From positions 1 through 64,000 of the forward strand of contig NZ_ASGZ01000005.1 in assembly GCF_000495475.1 (NCBI RefSeq): DNA of 64,000 nt. Reading direction: 5' to 3'. The stretch's first letter is position 1; every line of letters starts with the position of its first letter. The notes beneath the pieces are model-generated. The model saw only the letters and a program-made list of their open reading frames with translations. It did not search any database and was not told the origin of the DNA. This DNA comes from Candidatus Halobonum tyrrellensis G22 (GTDB lineage: Archaea; Halobacteriota; Halobacteria; Halobacteriales; Haloferacaceae). Position numbers and translations under genes: made by a program. Shown here in pieces: positions 1-8,284 of the stretch.

Positions 1-417
1 TCGCTCGCCGCGACGGCCGGCGTCGCGCCCGCGACGCTCCGTCCGCTCGGGACGGCGGTCGCACTCGTCGGCGTCGGCGCGTCGCCCGCGGTCGTCGGCG
101 CGGACCGGACCGGCCTGCTCGCCGGGGCGGTCGCCGGCACGGTCGCGCTCTGGTTTGCGGCGGGGGCTCCCTACGTCGCCGGCGCGGTCCTGCTCGTCGG
201 CGGGGGCGTCGTCGGCGCTCCGATCGCACTCGTCGCCCTCGCCGTCGCGGGCGGCGTCGCCGGCCTCGTCTCCGCGCTGCGTCGCGGCCGGAGCGAGACC
301 GCAGTCGGCGTGGGCCTGGCGCTCGCGGCGGGCGTTCCGGCCACGCTGCCCCGAGCGCTTGGAGTCGTCGTCGCCGTCTCCCTGCTCGCCGGCGCGCCGG
401 GGGGTGAGGGGGCGTGA
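1..417 (+). CDS. C-terminal part of a polytopic membrane protein (5' end outside window)
   Basis: The reading frame is open from base 1 to a TGA at 415-417. It encodes about 138 residues made almost entirely of Ala, Val, Gly and Leu, forming several hydrophobic helices broken by one short basic loop (LRRGRSE). This is the tail of an integral membrane protein. The stop overlaps the GTG start of the HEAT-repeat gene by four bases, so the two are translationally coupled. I do not recognise the family. Confidence 0.6.
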   Translation, partial: SLAATAGVAPATLRPLGTAVALVGVGASPAVVGADRTGLLAGAVAGTVALWFAAGAPYVAGAVLLVGGGVVGAPIALVALAVAGGVAGLVSALRRGRSETAVGVGLALAAGVPATLPRALGVVVAVSLLAGAPGGEGA

Positions 418-1244
418 GAGACGAGGAGGAGGCGACCGACGGACCGCCCGACCCCGGGCTCCACCCCGAGCGGAGCCCCGGGTTCGGCGAGCAGCCCGAC
501 GGGCTAGAGGACATCGAGGTGGACCGGGACGTGACCATCGGCGAGGCGTCGATAGCCGAACTCGCGGCCAGCGACACCGAACCGGTCGAGGACGACGCGC
601 TGGCCGACCTGCTGGCGTCGCTCGCCGGCGACGACGTCGTCGACCGACGCCGCGCCGCGCTCGCACTCGCCGACCGCGAGCGCGACGAACGGGCCGTCGC
701 CGCGCTCGAACGCGTGGCGCGAGCCGACGACGACGCCGAGGTGAGGCAGTTCGCGGTCGAGGCGCTGGCGAAACTCGGCGGGACCGCGGCCGCCGACGCG
801 GCGCTCGAACTCACCCACGACCCGAACCCGTGGGTGCGCGCCGAGGCGGTCGTCGCGCTCGACCGCCTCGACCGCGGGACCCACGCGGACGCGATCGAGT
901 CCGCGCTCGACGACCCACACCACGCCGTCCGCCGGAACGCGCTGGTGTCGCTGTTCAAACACCGCGGCGAGGGCGCGCTCGCACCGCTGGTCGACGCGGC
1001 GGACGACCCGAGCGAACGGGTCCGCGAGTGGGCGGCGCACCTGCTCGGCGGCGTCGACGACGAGCGAGCGGCCGACGCGCTGGCGGAACTGACCCGCGAC
1101 GACGCCGACGTCGTCCGCAAGACCGCGGCCCGCGCCCGCGAGGTCGACGCCGGGAGCTTCCGCCGACAGTTCGGCGGCGCACTCGACGAAACCGACCGCA
1201 CGCTCCCGGGTGAAGACGACCTCAACCGCACGCCGAACCTCTAA
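414..1244 (+). CDS. HEAT-repeat protein
   Basis: A 276-residue acidic soluble protein. After a charged N-terminus of about 60 residues it has four to five HEAT-like helical repeats (roughly residues 60-250), with recurring pieces such as AALALADRERDERAV, VRQFAVEALAKLG and VRAEAVVALDRL. HEAT repeats form solenoids that mediate protein contacts and carry no catalytic residues. The GTG start at 414 overlaps the upstream membrane protein, and an Mrp-type ATPase begins 2 bases after the stop, so it is probably co-transcribed with both. A scaffold role in that operon is inference. Confidence 0.85.
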   Translation: MRDEEEATDGPPDPGLHPERSPGFGEQPDGLEDIEVDRDVTIGEASIAELAASDTEPVEDDALADLLASLAGDDVVDRRRAALALADRERDERAVAALERVARADDDAEVRQFAVEALAKLGGTAAADAALELTHDPNPWVRAEAVVALDRLDRGTHADAIESALDDPHHAVRRNALVSLFKHRGEGALAPLVDAADDPSERVREWAAHLLGGVDDERAADALAELTRDDADVVRKTAARAREVDAGSFRRQFGGALDETDRTLPGEDDLNRTPNL

Positions 1245-1246
1245 GC

Positions 1247-2629
1247 ATGACCGACAGTCCACACTCCGACCCCCGACGGAACCGCTCCGAAACCGACCAC
1301 GCGAGAACCGGCCGCGACGCCGACCCCGCTCCGGGTTCGGCCGACCCCGCCGGCACCCACGACCCCGACGGCGCGGGCGCGGACGACGCGGACTCGCTCG
1401 AAGCGCGCGTCGAGGCCGCGCTCCGGACGGTCCGAGACCCTGACGCCGGCGTGACCGTCTTCGAGGCGGGACTCGTGGAGTCGATCGACGTCGACGACGG
1501 CGAGGTGACCGTCGGGGCGGCGGTCGACGAGTTCGACGACGCGGGCGCGACGAACGCGATGGACGCGATGCTCCGTGCGGTCCGGGACGTGCCGGGCGTC
1601 GACGGCGCCCACGTCGAACCCGTCGCCCCGTCGACGACCGGGGAGGCCGGCGTCGACGGGTTCGAGACGGTGATCGCCGTCGCGAGCGCGAAAGGCGGCG
1701 TGGGGAAGTCGACCGCCTCGACCGGGCTGGCGTGCGCGCTCGCGGCCGACCGTCCGACGGGGTTGTTCGACGCCGACATCCACGGGCCGAACGCGCCCTC
1801 GCTCCTCGACGTCTCGGGGCCGGTCCGCTCGGACGACGAGGGCCGACCGCTCCCCGTCACCGCGTCCGGGAGCGACGCGGACCTCGACGTGATGAGCGTC
1901 GGGCTGATGGAGTCGGGCGCGCCGCTCGCGTGGCGGGGCGCGATGGCGCACGACGCCCTGACGGAACTGTTCACCGACACCGCGTGGCGCGCGGACGACA
2001 CGCTCGTCGTCGACCTGCCGCCGGGCACCGGCGACGTCGTCCTCACCACGCTCCAGGAGGCGCGGATCGACGGCGTGGTCGTGGTGACGACGCCGTTCCC
2101 GTCCAGCGTCGACGACACCGAACGGAGCATCGAACTGTTCCGGGACAACGACGTGCCCGTACTCGGCGCCGTCGTCAACATGGGCGCGTTCACCTGCCCA
2201 TCGTGCGGTGACACGCACGACCTCTTCCCCGGGAGCACGCCTACCGAGTCGCTCTCGGCGCCCGTCCTGGCCGAACTCCCGTTCGCACCCGAACTACAGG
2301 AGACCCCCTCGCCCGGAGACTCGGCTCCGGCGATGAAGCGACTCGCCGACCGTGTCGCGGACGCGGCGGCGACCGCGTGGGACGTCGACGCCCCCCCGGA
2401 CGCGGTCGATATCCGTGGCGACCCGCCGGAACGGCGGCGCGACCGGGTCGCCGACCGCTTTCGGTCACTCGAGAGCGGTGAGACGCTCACGCTCGTCAGC
2501 GACCGCGACCCCTCACCGGTCAGGGAGTTTCTCGCGGAGGTCGTCGACCGCGCGCCCGCTGCGATCGACGAGTTCGACGTCGAGCGCCGGACGCCGACCG
2601 ACTGGGTGCTCACAGCGGTCCGTCCCTGA
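1247..2629 (+). CDS. Mrp/NBP35-family Fe-S carrier ATPase with N-terminal MIP18-like and C-terminal DUF2249-like domains
   Basis: A 460-residue cytosolic P-loop protein. Residues about 45-130 resemble the MIP18/DUF59 domain. The deviant Walker A KGGVGKST lies near residue 148 and DADIHGPNAPSLL follows. The CxxC pair CPSC, expected to bridge a [4Fe-4S] cluster in a dimer, is near residue 316. Family members carry and transfer Fe-S clusters. The last 75 or so residues (RGDPPERRRDRVADRF, GETLTLVSDRDP) match the small DUF2249 fold, not part of ordinary Mrp proteins. About 100 residues longer than a typical archaeal Mrp. Family confident; purpose of the C-terminal domain unknown. Confidence 0.93.
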   Translation: MTDSPHSDPRRNRSETDHARTGRDADPAPGSADPAGTHDPDGAGADDADSLEARVEAALRTVRDPDAGVTVFEAGLVESIDVDDGEVTVGAAVDEFDDAGATNAMDAMLRAVRDVPGVDGAHVEPVAPSTTGEAGVDGFETVIAVASAKGGVGKSTASTGLACALAADRPTGLFDADIHGPNAPSLLDVSGPVRSDDEGRPLPVTASGSDADLDVMSVGLMESGAPLAWRGAMAHDALTELFTDTAWRADDTLVVDLPPGTGDVVLTTLQEARIDGVVVVTTPFPSSVDDTERSIELFRDNDVPVLGAVVNMGAFTCPSCGDTHDLFPGSTPTESLSAPVLAELPFAPELQETPSPGDSAPAMKRLADRVADAAATAWDVDAPPDAVDIRGDPPERRRDRVADRFRSLESGETLTLVSDRDPSPVREFLAEVVDRAPAAIDEFDVERRTPTDWVLTAVRP

Positions 2630-2640
2630 GGATCGCCCCG

Positions 2641-3138
2641 ATGACATCACCCACCGATCGTTCACCGGCCGCTGCGGGCACGGCCGACGGAGCGAGCGTC
2701 GAGCTTACCATCGTCGGTAGGGACGGCGCATCGCTGAGCCGCTCCGACCTCGAGTCGCTCCCGACCACGACGCGCGACTGTACGCTCGTCTGCGCTACTG
2801 GTACTCGAAGCACGGCGACGTGGACCGGCGCCCGAGTGTCGGATCTACTCTCGCGTGTTACCGTCCCCCCCGACACGACCCACCTCCTGCTGACGAGCGA
2901 CGATGGCTATCGGGCGTGCGTGGGAGTCGCCTCCGCGCTCGAGGGACTCGTCGCCGTCGAGCGAGACGGGGAGCGTCTCGCGTCCGTCGAACGGTACGGC
3001 TCGCGTTTCGTGAGTCCCGACGTCGGCGGGGAGCGATGGGTCAAGGGGGTTTCGGGTATCGAGACGGTCGCGTTGACACCAGGCGAAGACCCGACCGAAC
3101 TGGAAGCGCTCTCGCTCGACGACCCGGAGTACGACTGA
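2641..3138 (+). CDS. Molybdopterin-dependent oxidoreductase-like domain protein (sulfite-oxidase fold)
   Basis: A 165-residue protein starting 11 bases after the mrp stop. The central segment (CTLVCATGTRSTATWTGARV) and the later GSRFVSPDVGGERWVKGVSGIE resemble the Mo-pterin domain of sulfite-oxidase-family proteins, in which a conserved Cys coordinates molybdenum and a Trp-Lys-Gly segment lies near the cofactor. It is shorter than catalytic members and has no signal peptide, so it may be a stand-alone or degenerate cytoplasmic version. The neighbourhood (Fe-S carrier upstream, bd oxidase downstream) suggests a redox context. Function uncertain. Confidence 0.6.
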   Translation: MTSPTDRSPAAAGTADGASVELTIVGRDGASLSRSDLESLPTTTRDCTLVCATGTRSTATWTGARVSDLLSRVTVPPDTTHLLLTSDDGYRACVGVASALEGLVAVERDGERLASVERYGSRFVSPDVGGERWVKGVSGIETVALTPGEDPTELEALSLDDPEYD

Positions 3139-3956
3139 CTGGGCTGGACCCGTTTGGCAGCTGTTTTATCGAACTGTTCGAGGGGGAGATCGTATCGACG
3201 ATCGATAGCGTGGGCTGCCCTGTCGAGCGGACCGTCCTCGTGTACTTGCGGGGAAGTGGCGTCGAGATTCAGCCGCACGCGGCCCCTGGGTCGCGCGTCG
3301 GACGCCGAGCGACATCTACCACCCCCGAGCGACACCGGAGAACGTACCGGCCGCCCTGCCGACCGTTGGATACGGACGACTACGGCGGACACAGCCGACT
3401 ATGCAGGTGGCATCGGACGCGTATCCAATAGGTACCAGATGGCCCCTGTCAGTCGGGGAACCAGCCGGTTCGATTAATATACCGCCCCTCGCAGGGTGGG
3501 ACGCCGGACCATGTCAGGGGTGCTCCGCTCGGGAGCACTTTCGGTGTGTGTCATATCCGGTAATCCGGGGTCGAAGCCCGGTTCCGCTGTGATGGTCCGG
3601 CGTTCCCAATTGGAGAGGTGGAATCTCCTCCGGCATATGCTTCGTGGCCGCGAAAGAAGCACCCCGCGTCCCGATTCGGTCCGTTTTCGTACCCGAGCAC
3701 TTCCCTCCCCTCATGCTCTCCCGGGACAACCACCGGCGACGCTGTCTTGGCCACCAGCCGGCTACGCACTGGGGTTCCGAACTCGTGCGGTAGCTGTACT
3801 CCCTTCGAGACATCGCTGCCCGCGTGAACCGTGGGGTTCGCCGTCAGCGCCGCGGCGCCGTTCCGTACCGCGCTCCCGAATTTGGGCCTGCTCTGTGGGA
3901 GACCTCTGAGTGATTCGCGCTGACTATTCCTCCCCAATCGAGTAAACTTCTGATGT
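3139..3956. other. Gene-poor interval with a structured element
   Basis: No reading frame here has haloarchaeal codon bias. The left part (3139-3500) shows nothing I can name. The segment 3501-3603 folds strongly and is listed separately. The segment 3604-3956 contains further GC-rich inverted pieces but no recognisable rRNA, tRNA, SRP RNA or RNase P signature on either strand. Confidence 0.5.
3501..3603 (+). ncRNA. Candidate structured RNA or riboswitch-like element with a 12-bp closing stem
   Basis: ACGCCGGACCAT (3501-3512) is the exact reverse complement of ATGGTCCGGCGT (3592-3603). Inside are a perfect hairpin GTGCTCC/GGAGCAC with a 5-nt loop (3520-3538) and a second hairpin CCGGG/CCCGG with the 7-nt loop GTCGAAG (3565-3581). 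A piece before the closing stem (CCGCTGTGATGG) recalls part of cobalamin riboswitches, but the diagnostic GCCACTG loop is absent. It could also be a short mobile repeat with 12-bp termini. The strand is assumed from the downstream gene. Confidence 0.35.
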
Positions 3957-4139
3957 ATGGGACACGACCACGGCGACGACGGCGGTCACGGGCCAACCCG
4001 GAGACAGGCGCTCGCGTCGTGGGACTGGGGCCGCGTCGTCGGCTGGACGAACGCGCTCCGCGTCGTCGCCGGCGTCGCCAGCGTGGCCATCGGCGCGCTG
4101 CTCGCGCTCGAAACCGTCGGGGTCGCGAGCCTGCTCTGA
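3957..4139 (+). CDS. Small His-rich membrane protein
   Basis: A 60-residue product with strong GC3 bias. The N-terminus is rich in His, Asp and Gly (GHDHGDDGGHG), followed by RRQALASWDWGRVVGWTN and one hydrophobic helix of about 30 residues reaching the C-terminus. A one-span inner-membrane peptide with a cytoplasmic or external metal-binding-like tail is likely. It follows the foldable element 3501-3603 by about 350 bases. I do not recognise the family; a role in metal handling is only a guess from the His residues. Confidence 0.6.
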   Translation: MGHDHGDDGGHGPTRRQALASWDWGRVVGWTNALRVVAGVASVAIGALLALETVGVASLL

Positions 4140-4541
4140 ACGGACCGGGTGTCGACATCCGCTCCCGGGGGGTGTCGACGACTCGCGTTCACGCACGGTA
4201 CTCGGGACAGTCGCCCTGTCGTCGGGATGGCTCCGAGGCCGTACCAGCGGTTCCTCGGGAAAAGTCGCCACGAGGAGTCGAGGCTGGTCCACTCACTCTG
4301 CGTCCGTTCGAGTAGGCACCTATGAGATAGGTGAGTTCAGGGGAATCCCACCGACTGGGAATCCGCGCTCGGTTGACTGTCTACTCCGGCGAAAAGTGAG
4401 TAATGCCGAGTCGATCGATGCCCGTCTGTGGGTCCTCAGCGTTCGGTGCTCGACGGTTCCTCCCGAGCAATCGCGTCCGTCCGGGTCGTCCGCTCGTACG
4501 TATCGGGCGCCGCTCTCGGTGCGGCGCGGGAGACGGGCTCG
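4140..4541. other. Intergenic region upstream of cydA
   Basis: About 400 bases without a gene. In-frame codons extend upstream of the cydA start, but they encode a Ser/Arg-rich stretch unlike CydA and are not supported. It should contain the cydAB promoter, which I could not place with confidence. Confidence 0.4.
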
Positions 4542-5978
4542 ATGGTTGATCCCGTCGTCACGAGTCGCCTCCAGTTCGCGCTCACGACGATCGTTCACAT
4601 CATCTTCCCGGTGATGAGCATGGGCCTCGCGCCCTTCCTCGTCTACTTTACGTGGAGAGAGATCCGAACCCGGAAGCCGATCTACGAACAGCTCCGGCGG
4701 TTCTGGACGAAGATCTTCGCGGTCTCGTTCGTCGTCGGAACGGTCACCGGGATCGTCCTCGAGTTCGAGTTCGGCACCAACTTCGCGGCGTTTTCGACCA
4801 TCGCCGGGGAACTGTTCGGCGGCCCGCTCGCCCTCGAAGGGATGATGGCGTTCATGCTCGAAGCCACCTTCTTGGGCATCTTCGTGTTCGGCCGCGCGCG
4901 CGTCGGTGACCGACTCTACTTCGTCTCCAGCGTCGCCGTCGGTCTGGGAACGTGGCTGTCGGCCGTCTGGATCCTGATCGCCAACTCGTGGATGCAGACG
5001 CCCCGCGGGTTCGAGATGGTCGTCGAGAACGGCCAAGACGTCGTCCACCTCGTCGACCCACTTGCTGCGTACCTCAACCCGCGGTTCCCCTATATGTTCG
5101 TCCACATGCAGAACGCGGCGGTGGAGTCCGTCGCGCTGTTCATGGCCGGCATCGCCGCCTACCACGTCTATCGCCACCACGTCCGCGGAACGGACGTGGA
5201 GAACGTCGCCTTCTGGGAGCGCACGCTGAAGATCGCACTCGTCGCGTTGATACTCACGGCCCCGCTTCAGGTGGTCCACGGCGACCTGTACGCCCGCCAC
5301 GTCTACGAAACTCAGCCGCAGAAGTTCGCCGCCATGGAAGCGGTCTGGGACACCGAGTCGTACGTGCCCGAGTACATCATCGCGTTCCCGACTAGTCTCG
5401 ACGCGATCACCGACCCGCGTGCGAAGGAACTGCTGGGACTCGGGATTCCCGGCGGCGCGTCGTGGCTCGCAAGCGGTGGCGACGCGACCGCCGAGATACG
5501 GGGGCTCGACTCGTTCGACTCGGAGGCGCCGCCGGTCGCGGTCGTCTTCTGGGCGTTCCGTGCGATGGTCGGGATGGGGTTTTGGTTCATCCTACTCGCG
5601 TTCTGGGGCGGCTACCGCTGGTGGTCGGGTGAACTGTTCGAGGACGACCTCCTTCACAAGTCGCTCATGGCGTCGACGGTGCTCGGCATCGTCGCCGTCG
5701 AACTCGGCTGGGTCGTCACCGAGGTTGGCCGACAGCCGTGGGTGATCCAAGGCGTGCTACAGACGAGCGACGGCGTCTCACCCGGTCTGACCGGGAGCGA
5801 AACGCTCCTGACGCTCGCGGGGTTCGCGGTCGTCTATCTCGGCTTGCTGACGGTGTACTCGTACGTCGTCACACGGCTGATTCGGGCAGGGCCACCGACT
5901 GGCGACGACCTCCGGTCGGTGTCGCAAGCGTCCCCGCCGTCGGAGCAGCCTGCGGGGGAGGTGGCAAACGATGAGTAG
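4542..5978 (+). CDS. cydA: Cytochrome bd-type quinol oxidase subunit I
   Basis: A 478-residue multi-span protein. CydA binds the haems of the bd oxidase, oxidises quinol at the outer membrane face and reduces O2 to water. Visible signatures are the N-terminal SRLQF...VHIIFPVMSMG with the axial His, FEFGTNF in the third helix, and GRQPW near residue 395. The quinol-binding Q loop is short, as in non-proteobacterial bd oxidases. The ATG at 4542 is chosen because MVDPVVTSRLQF aligns with the usual N-terminus. It overlaps cydB by 8 bases; the two form the oxidase. High-affinity, low-oxygen respiration is the family role. Confidence 0.96.
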   Translation: MVDPVVTSRLQFALTTIVHIIFPVMSMGLAPFLVYFTWREIRTRKPIYEQLRRFWTKIFAVSFVVGTVTGIVLEFEFGTNFAAFSTIAGELFGGPLALEGMMAFMLEATFLGIFVFGRARVGDRLYFVSSVAVGLGTWLSAVWILIANSWMQTPRGFEMVVENGQDVVHLVDPLAAYLNPRFPYMFVHMQNAAVESVALFMAGIAAYHVYRHHVRGTDVENVAFWERTLKIALVALILTAPLQVVHGDLYARHVYETQPQKFAAMEAVWDTESYVPEYIIAFPTSLDAITDPRAKELLGLGIPGGASWLASGGDATAEIRGLDSFDSEAPPVAVVFWAFRAMVGMGFWFILLAFWGGYRWWSGELFEDDLLHKSLMASTVLGIVAVELGWVVTEVGRQPWVIQGVLQTSDGVSPGLTGSETLLTLAGFAVVYLGLLTVYSYVVTRLIRAGPPTGDDLRSVSQASPPSEQPAGEVANDE

Positions 5979-6972
5979 CGTCGAGACGCTCTCGTCCGGA
6001 CCGCTGTTCGGGCTTCCGCTGTCCGAACTGTGGTTCGCGCTCCTGTTCGCCATCCTCGGGACGTTCCTGTTCCTCGACGGCTTCGACTTCGGTGCCGGGA
6101 TCATCTTCGCGACGCGTGAGGACGCCGAAGAGCGCGAGACGATCCTCTCGGCGATCGGACCGTTCTGGGACGGCAACGAGGTGTGGCTCGTGGTGTTCGG
6201 TGGTGCGCTGTTCGCGGCGTTCCCGCCGGTCTACGCCAACCTGTTCAGCCGACACTACCTCCTCATGTTCGGCATCCTGGGTTCGCTCATCCTCCGCGGA
6301 CTCGCACCCGAGATGTACGAGCAACGTCACGACGAACGCTGGCAGACGTGGTGGGGGCGGTCGTTCGTGGCTGGCAGCGCTCTCGCGCCGTTCCTCCTCG
6401 GAGCGTTCGTCGGCAACTGGATCGCCGGCACTCCGCGGTCGTTCACGCCAGTCGGTGTCGTCGTCGGGCTCACGGTGACCGTGCTCACCGTCGTCTCCGG
6501 AGTGGCGTTCCTGCGACTGAAGACCCGTGGGTTGCTGCGTGACGAACTACGCGCGTACGGGGAACGAGCCGTAGGAGGCTACGTGCTCGCGGTCCTCGCG
6601 ACGCTCGCAGTCCTCGCGGCCACCGTACCCGCACTCCGCACGGCGGTCCTCAGTGGTCCGGTACTCGCGCTCGTCGGGCTCTCGGTCCTCCTCGCCGCCG
6701 GGTACGTGCTCGCGCTCAGGCGCGACCAGGACCTGTTCGCGCTCGCGGCGAGCGCCGGACTCACGTACGGACTCGTCGCCGTCGTGGCACTGCTCGTCTT
6801 CCCGACGATCGACCCGGCATCCGGGCTAACGGTGAACGCCGCGGTCGTCTCGACGCTCCCGTTGAACCTCATGTCGATCGGCGCAGCGTTGCTGTTGCCG
6901 CTCATCACGGTGTACTTCGTCGTCCTCTACTCGGCGTTCAGTGGACCGGCGCAACCCTCGGAGGGGTACTGA
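5971..6972 (+). CDS. cydB: Cytochrome bd-type quinol oxidase subunit II
   Basis: A 333-residue integral membrane protein with about eight helices. The N-terminal LWFALLFAILGTFLFLDGFDFG and GPFWDGNEVWLVVFGGALFAAFP are classic CydB motifs. It binds no haem itself but completes the bd oxidase with CydA. The ATG overlaps the end of cydA by 8 bases, giving tight coupling. No cydX-like short gene or cydDC exporter is visible nearby. Ends QPSEGY just before a long non-coding stretch. Confidence 0.96.
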   Translation: MSSVETLSSGPLFGLPLSELWFALLFAILGTFLFLDGFDFGAGIIFATREDAEERETILSAIGPFWDGNEVWLVVFGGALFAAFPPVYANLFSRHYLLMFGILGSLILRGLAPEMYEQRHDERWQTWWGRSFVAGSALAPFLLGAFVGNWIAGTPRSFTPVGVVVGLTVTVLTVVSGVAFLRLKTRGLLRDELRAYGERAVGGYVLAVLATLAVLAATVPALRTAVLSGPVLALVGLSVLLAAGYVLALRRDQDLFALAASAGLTYGLVAVVALLVFPTIDPASGLTVNAAVVSTLPLNLMSIGAALLLPLITVYFVVLYSAFSGPAQPSEGY

Positions 6973-7576
6973 CAGTGTCTCCCCGACGACGCTCGAACGA
7001 CTCGACACCCACACCGAGAGCATCGGAGGGGTTTTGTAACCGCAGCAGAGAGAGGAGAGGGACGGCACGGTCGGACAGCCACCTTTCAACTCCATGTGGT
7101 TTCCACGTGGGGTTGTCGCTGTCCGACCTACCCCGTCACTCTACCACCGACGAGCGACGGCTACTGTCCGAGCAGCACGGCAACCCACGACCGCCAACTC
7201 CGATCACCCGAGACGCACGAGCCACTGCTCCCGTTCGTCACCGGCCGCGCCCACGACGCGCTCGACGAGTCGACGGGACTGGCGATGCGTCAGTTGCTTC
7301 TTTTCGCCCTAGAGGTAGGGCAAACACCCAAGCCGCATCAACGCTAGCGCTGACACACGAATGGCCAGCGCCGACGAACAGACCGGATAAGCGGCACAGT
7401 GAAGACGGAACTCGACCGCCGACGAACAGACCGGATAAGCGGCACAGTGAAGACGGAACTCGACCGCCGGCGAACTGTCCCGCTCCCGTGACGAGCAGTG
7501 ACGGCTTCGGCGTGGTTGCCACCGCCCGGGGAGTGCGACGGCCGCCACTGTTGAACTGTCGAAGCAGTGTCGTCGT
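6973..7576. other. Non-coding interval after cydB
   Basis: About 600 bases in which no frame on either strand has convincing codon bias. The only clear structure is the 48-bp tandem duplication listed separately. I see no IS or RNA gene. Confidence 0.5.
7370..7465. repeat. Two exact tandem copies of a 48-bp unit
   Basis: Bases 7370-7417 and 7418-7465 are identical, followed by a partial third copy from 7466 with one early mismatch. The period is 16 codons, so frames through it on either strand stay open and give repeated 16-residue units. Those frames otherwise lack coding character, so this looks like a non-coding tandem duplication. Confidence 0.85.
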
Positions 7577-7957
7577 GTGAGCACGGAAGCCGTCTCCCGA
7601 CTCCGAGCGTATCTCGACGGGCTCTCCCGGGCGACACTGCTACTCGGTGGGGCGTTTATTATCGTCCCCGAGGTAGTCGGCAGTTCGCAGGTCTGTACGG
7701 CCGGGGACCCCTGTCCGCCCGTCGTCGCTCCGGACGCAGTCGTGACCGCGACGTTCGGGGTCGTTCTGCTGTACGTTTCCCGCCGTTCTAGCCGGAGTAG
7801 CGCTTCCGGCCGGCGCCCGTGGATGCGACTCACCAGTGCCGGGGACCCGCACGGATCGGTGCGGTCGGTCGAACCAGCGAAGAAGCTATCAACACCTCTA
7901 ATCGAGGCCGTGCTGATGGTTTGCCGATGCTCTCCACGCGAACCGTCGACCGGCTAG
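7577..7957 (+). CDS. Possible small membrane protein
   Basis: From a GTG at 7577 the first 75 or so codons look coding: a helical N-terminus (VSRLRAYLDGLSRAT), a hydrophobic helix (LLLGGAFIIVPEVVG), a Cys-containing loop (VCTAGDPCPP) and a second helix (ATFGVVLLYVS). The remainder is Arg/Ser-rich and loses codon bias, so the 3' end may be wrong or frameshifted. A two-helix membrane protein with an external Cys pair is plausible. No family recognised. Confidence 0.4.
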   Translation: MSTEAVSRLRAYLDGLSRATLLLGGAFIIVPEVVGSSQVCTAGDPCPPVVAPDAVVTATFGVVLLYVSRRSSRSSASGRRPWMRLTSAGDPHGSVRSVEPAKKLSTPLIEAVLMVCRCSPREPSTG

Positions 7958-8284
7958 AGGAGGCACTCGCCGTCGCGGAACGTGTGGAACGTGCTTGACG
8001 CCGATGACGAGCGAGTATTGGTCGTACACGGCGCACCGCACGTGTCGCAGTTTGGACGGACACTGACCGGGGCACCGACGATGGCACCGATCAGTTCGCT
8101 TCCGTTTATTGACGGCTGATGCCTACACGCTCTGGGTCACGCACTGGCGAATTCCCTCTATCTGATCCTTGTCAGATGCGTTCGCGCAAGATGGACGGCG
8201 CGTACGCAGCCGTCGCGCACCGAAAATCGGGACCGTCTGATCCGGTCAGTACAGGTCAGAGATCACACTCACAACGAACGCCAA
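7958..8284. other. Intergenic, possible decayed gene
   Basis: A frame from about 7926 reads LSTRTVDRLEEALAVAERVE and then, after a one-base shift, DADDERVLVVHGAP to a stop near 8119. This looks like a short decayed coding remnant on the + strand but matches nothing I recognise. The rest up to the CPBP gene shows no feature. Confidence 0.25.

Noticed and set aside
3501-3603. Possible tRNA because of the loop GTCGAAG and a closing stem
   Set aside because: The 3' strand of the long stem is ten bases away from the T-like hairpin and the stem is 12 bp, which does not fit a tRNA even with an intron.
3551-3937. Long minus-strand frames across the structured region
   Set aside because: They overlap each other in several frames, lack GC3 bias and resemble no family.
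4320-5300. Long minus-strand frame opposite cydA
   Set aside because: It is the antisense shadow of cydA, which is unambiguous.
7238-7833. Minus-strand frames with repeated 16-residue units
   Set aside because: Repetition follows from the 48-bp DNA duplication being a multiple of three; no codon bias or family match.
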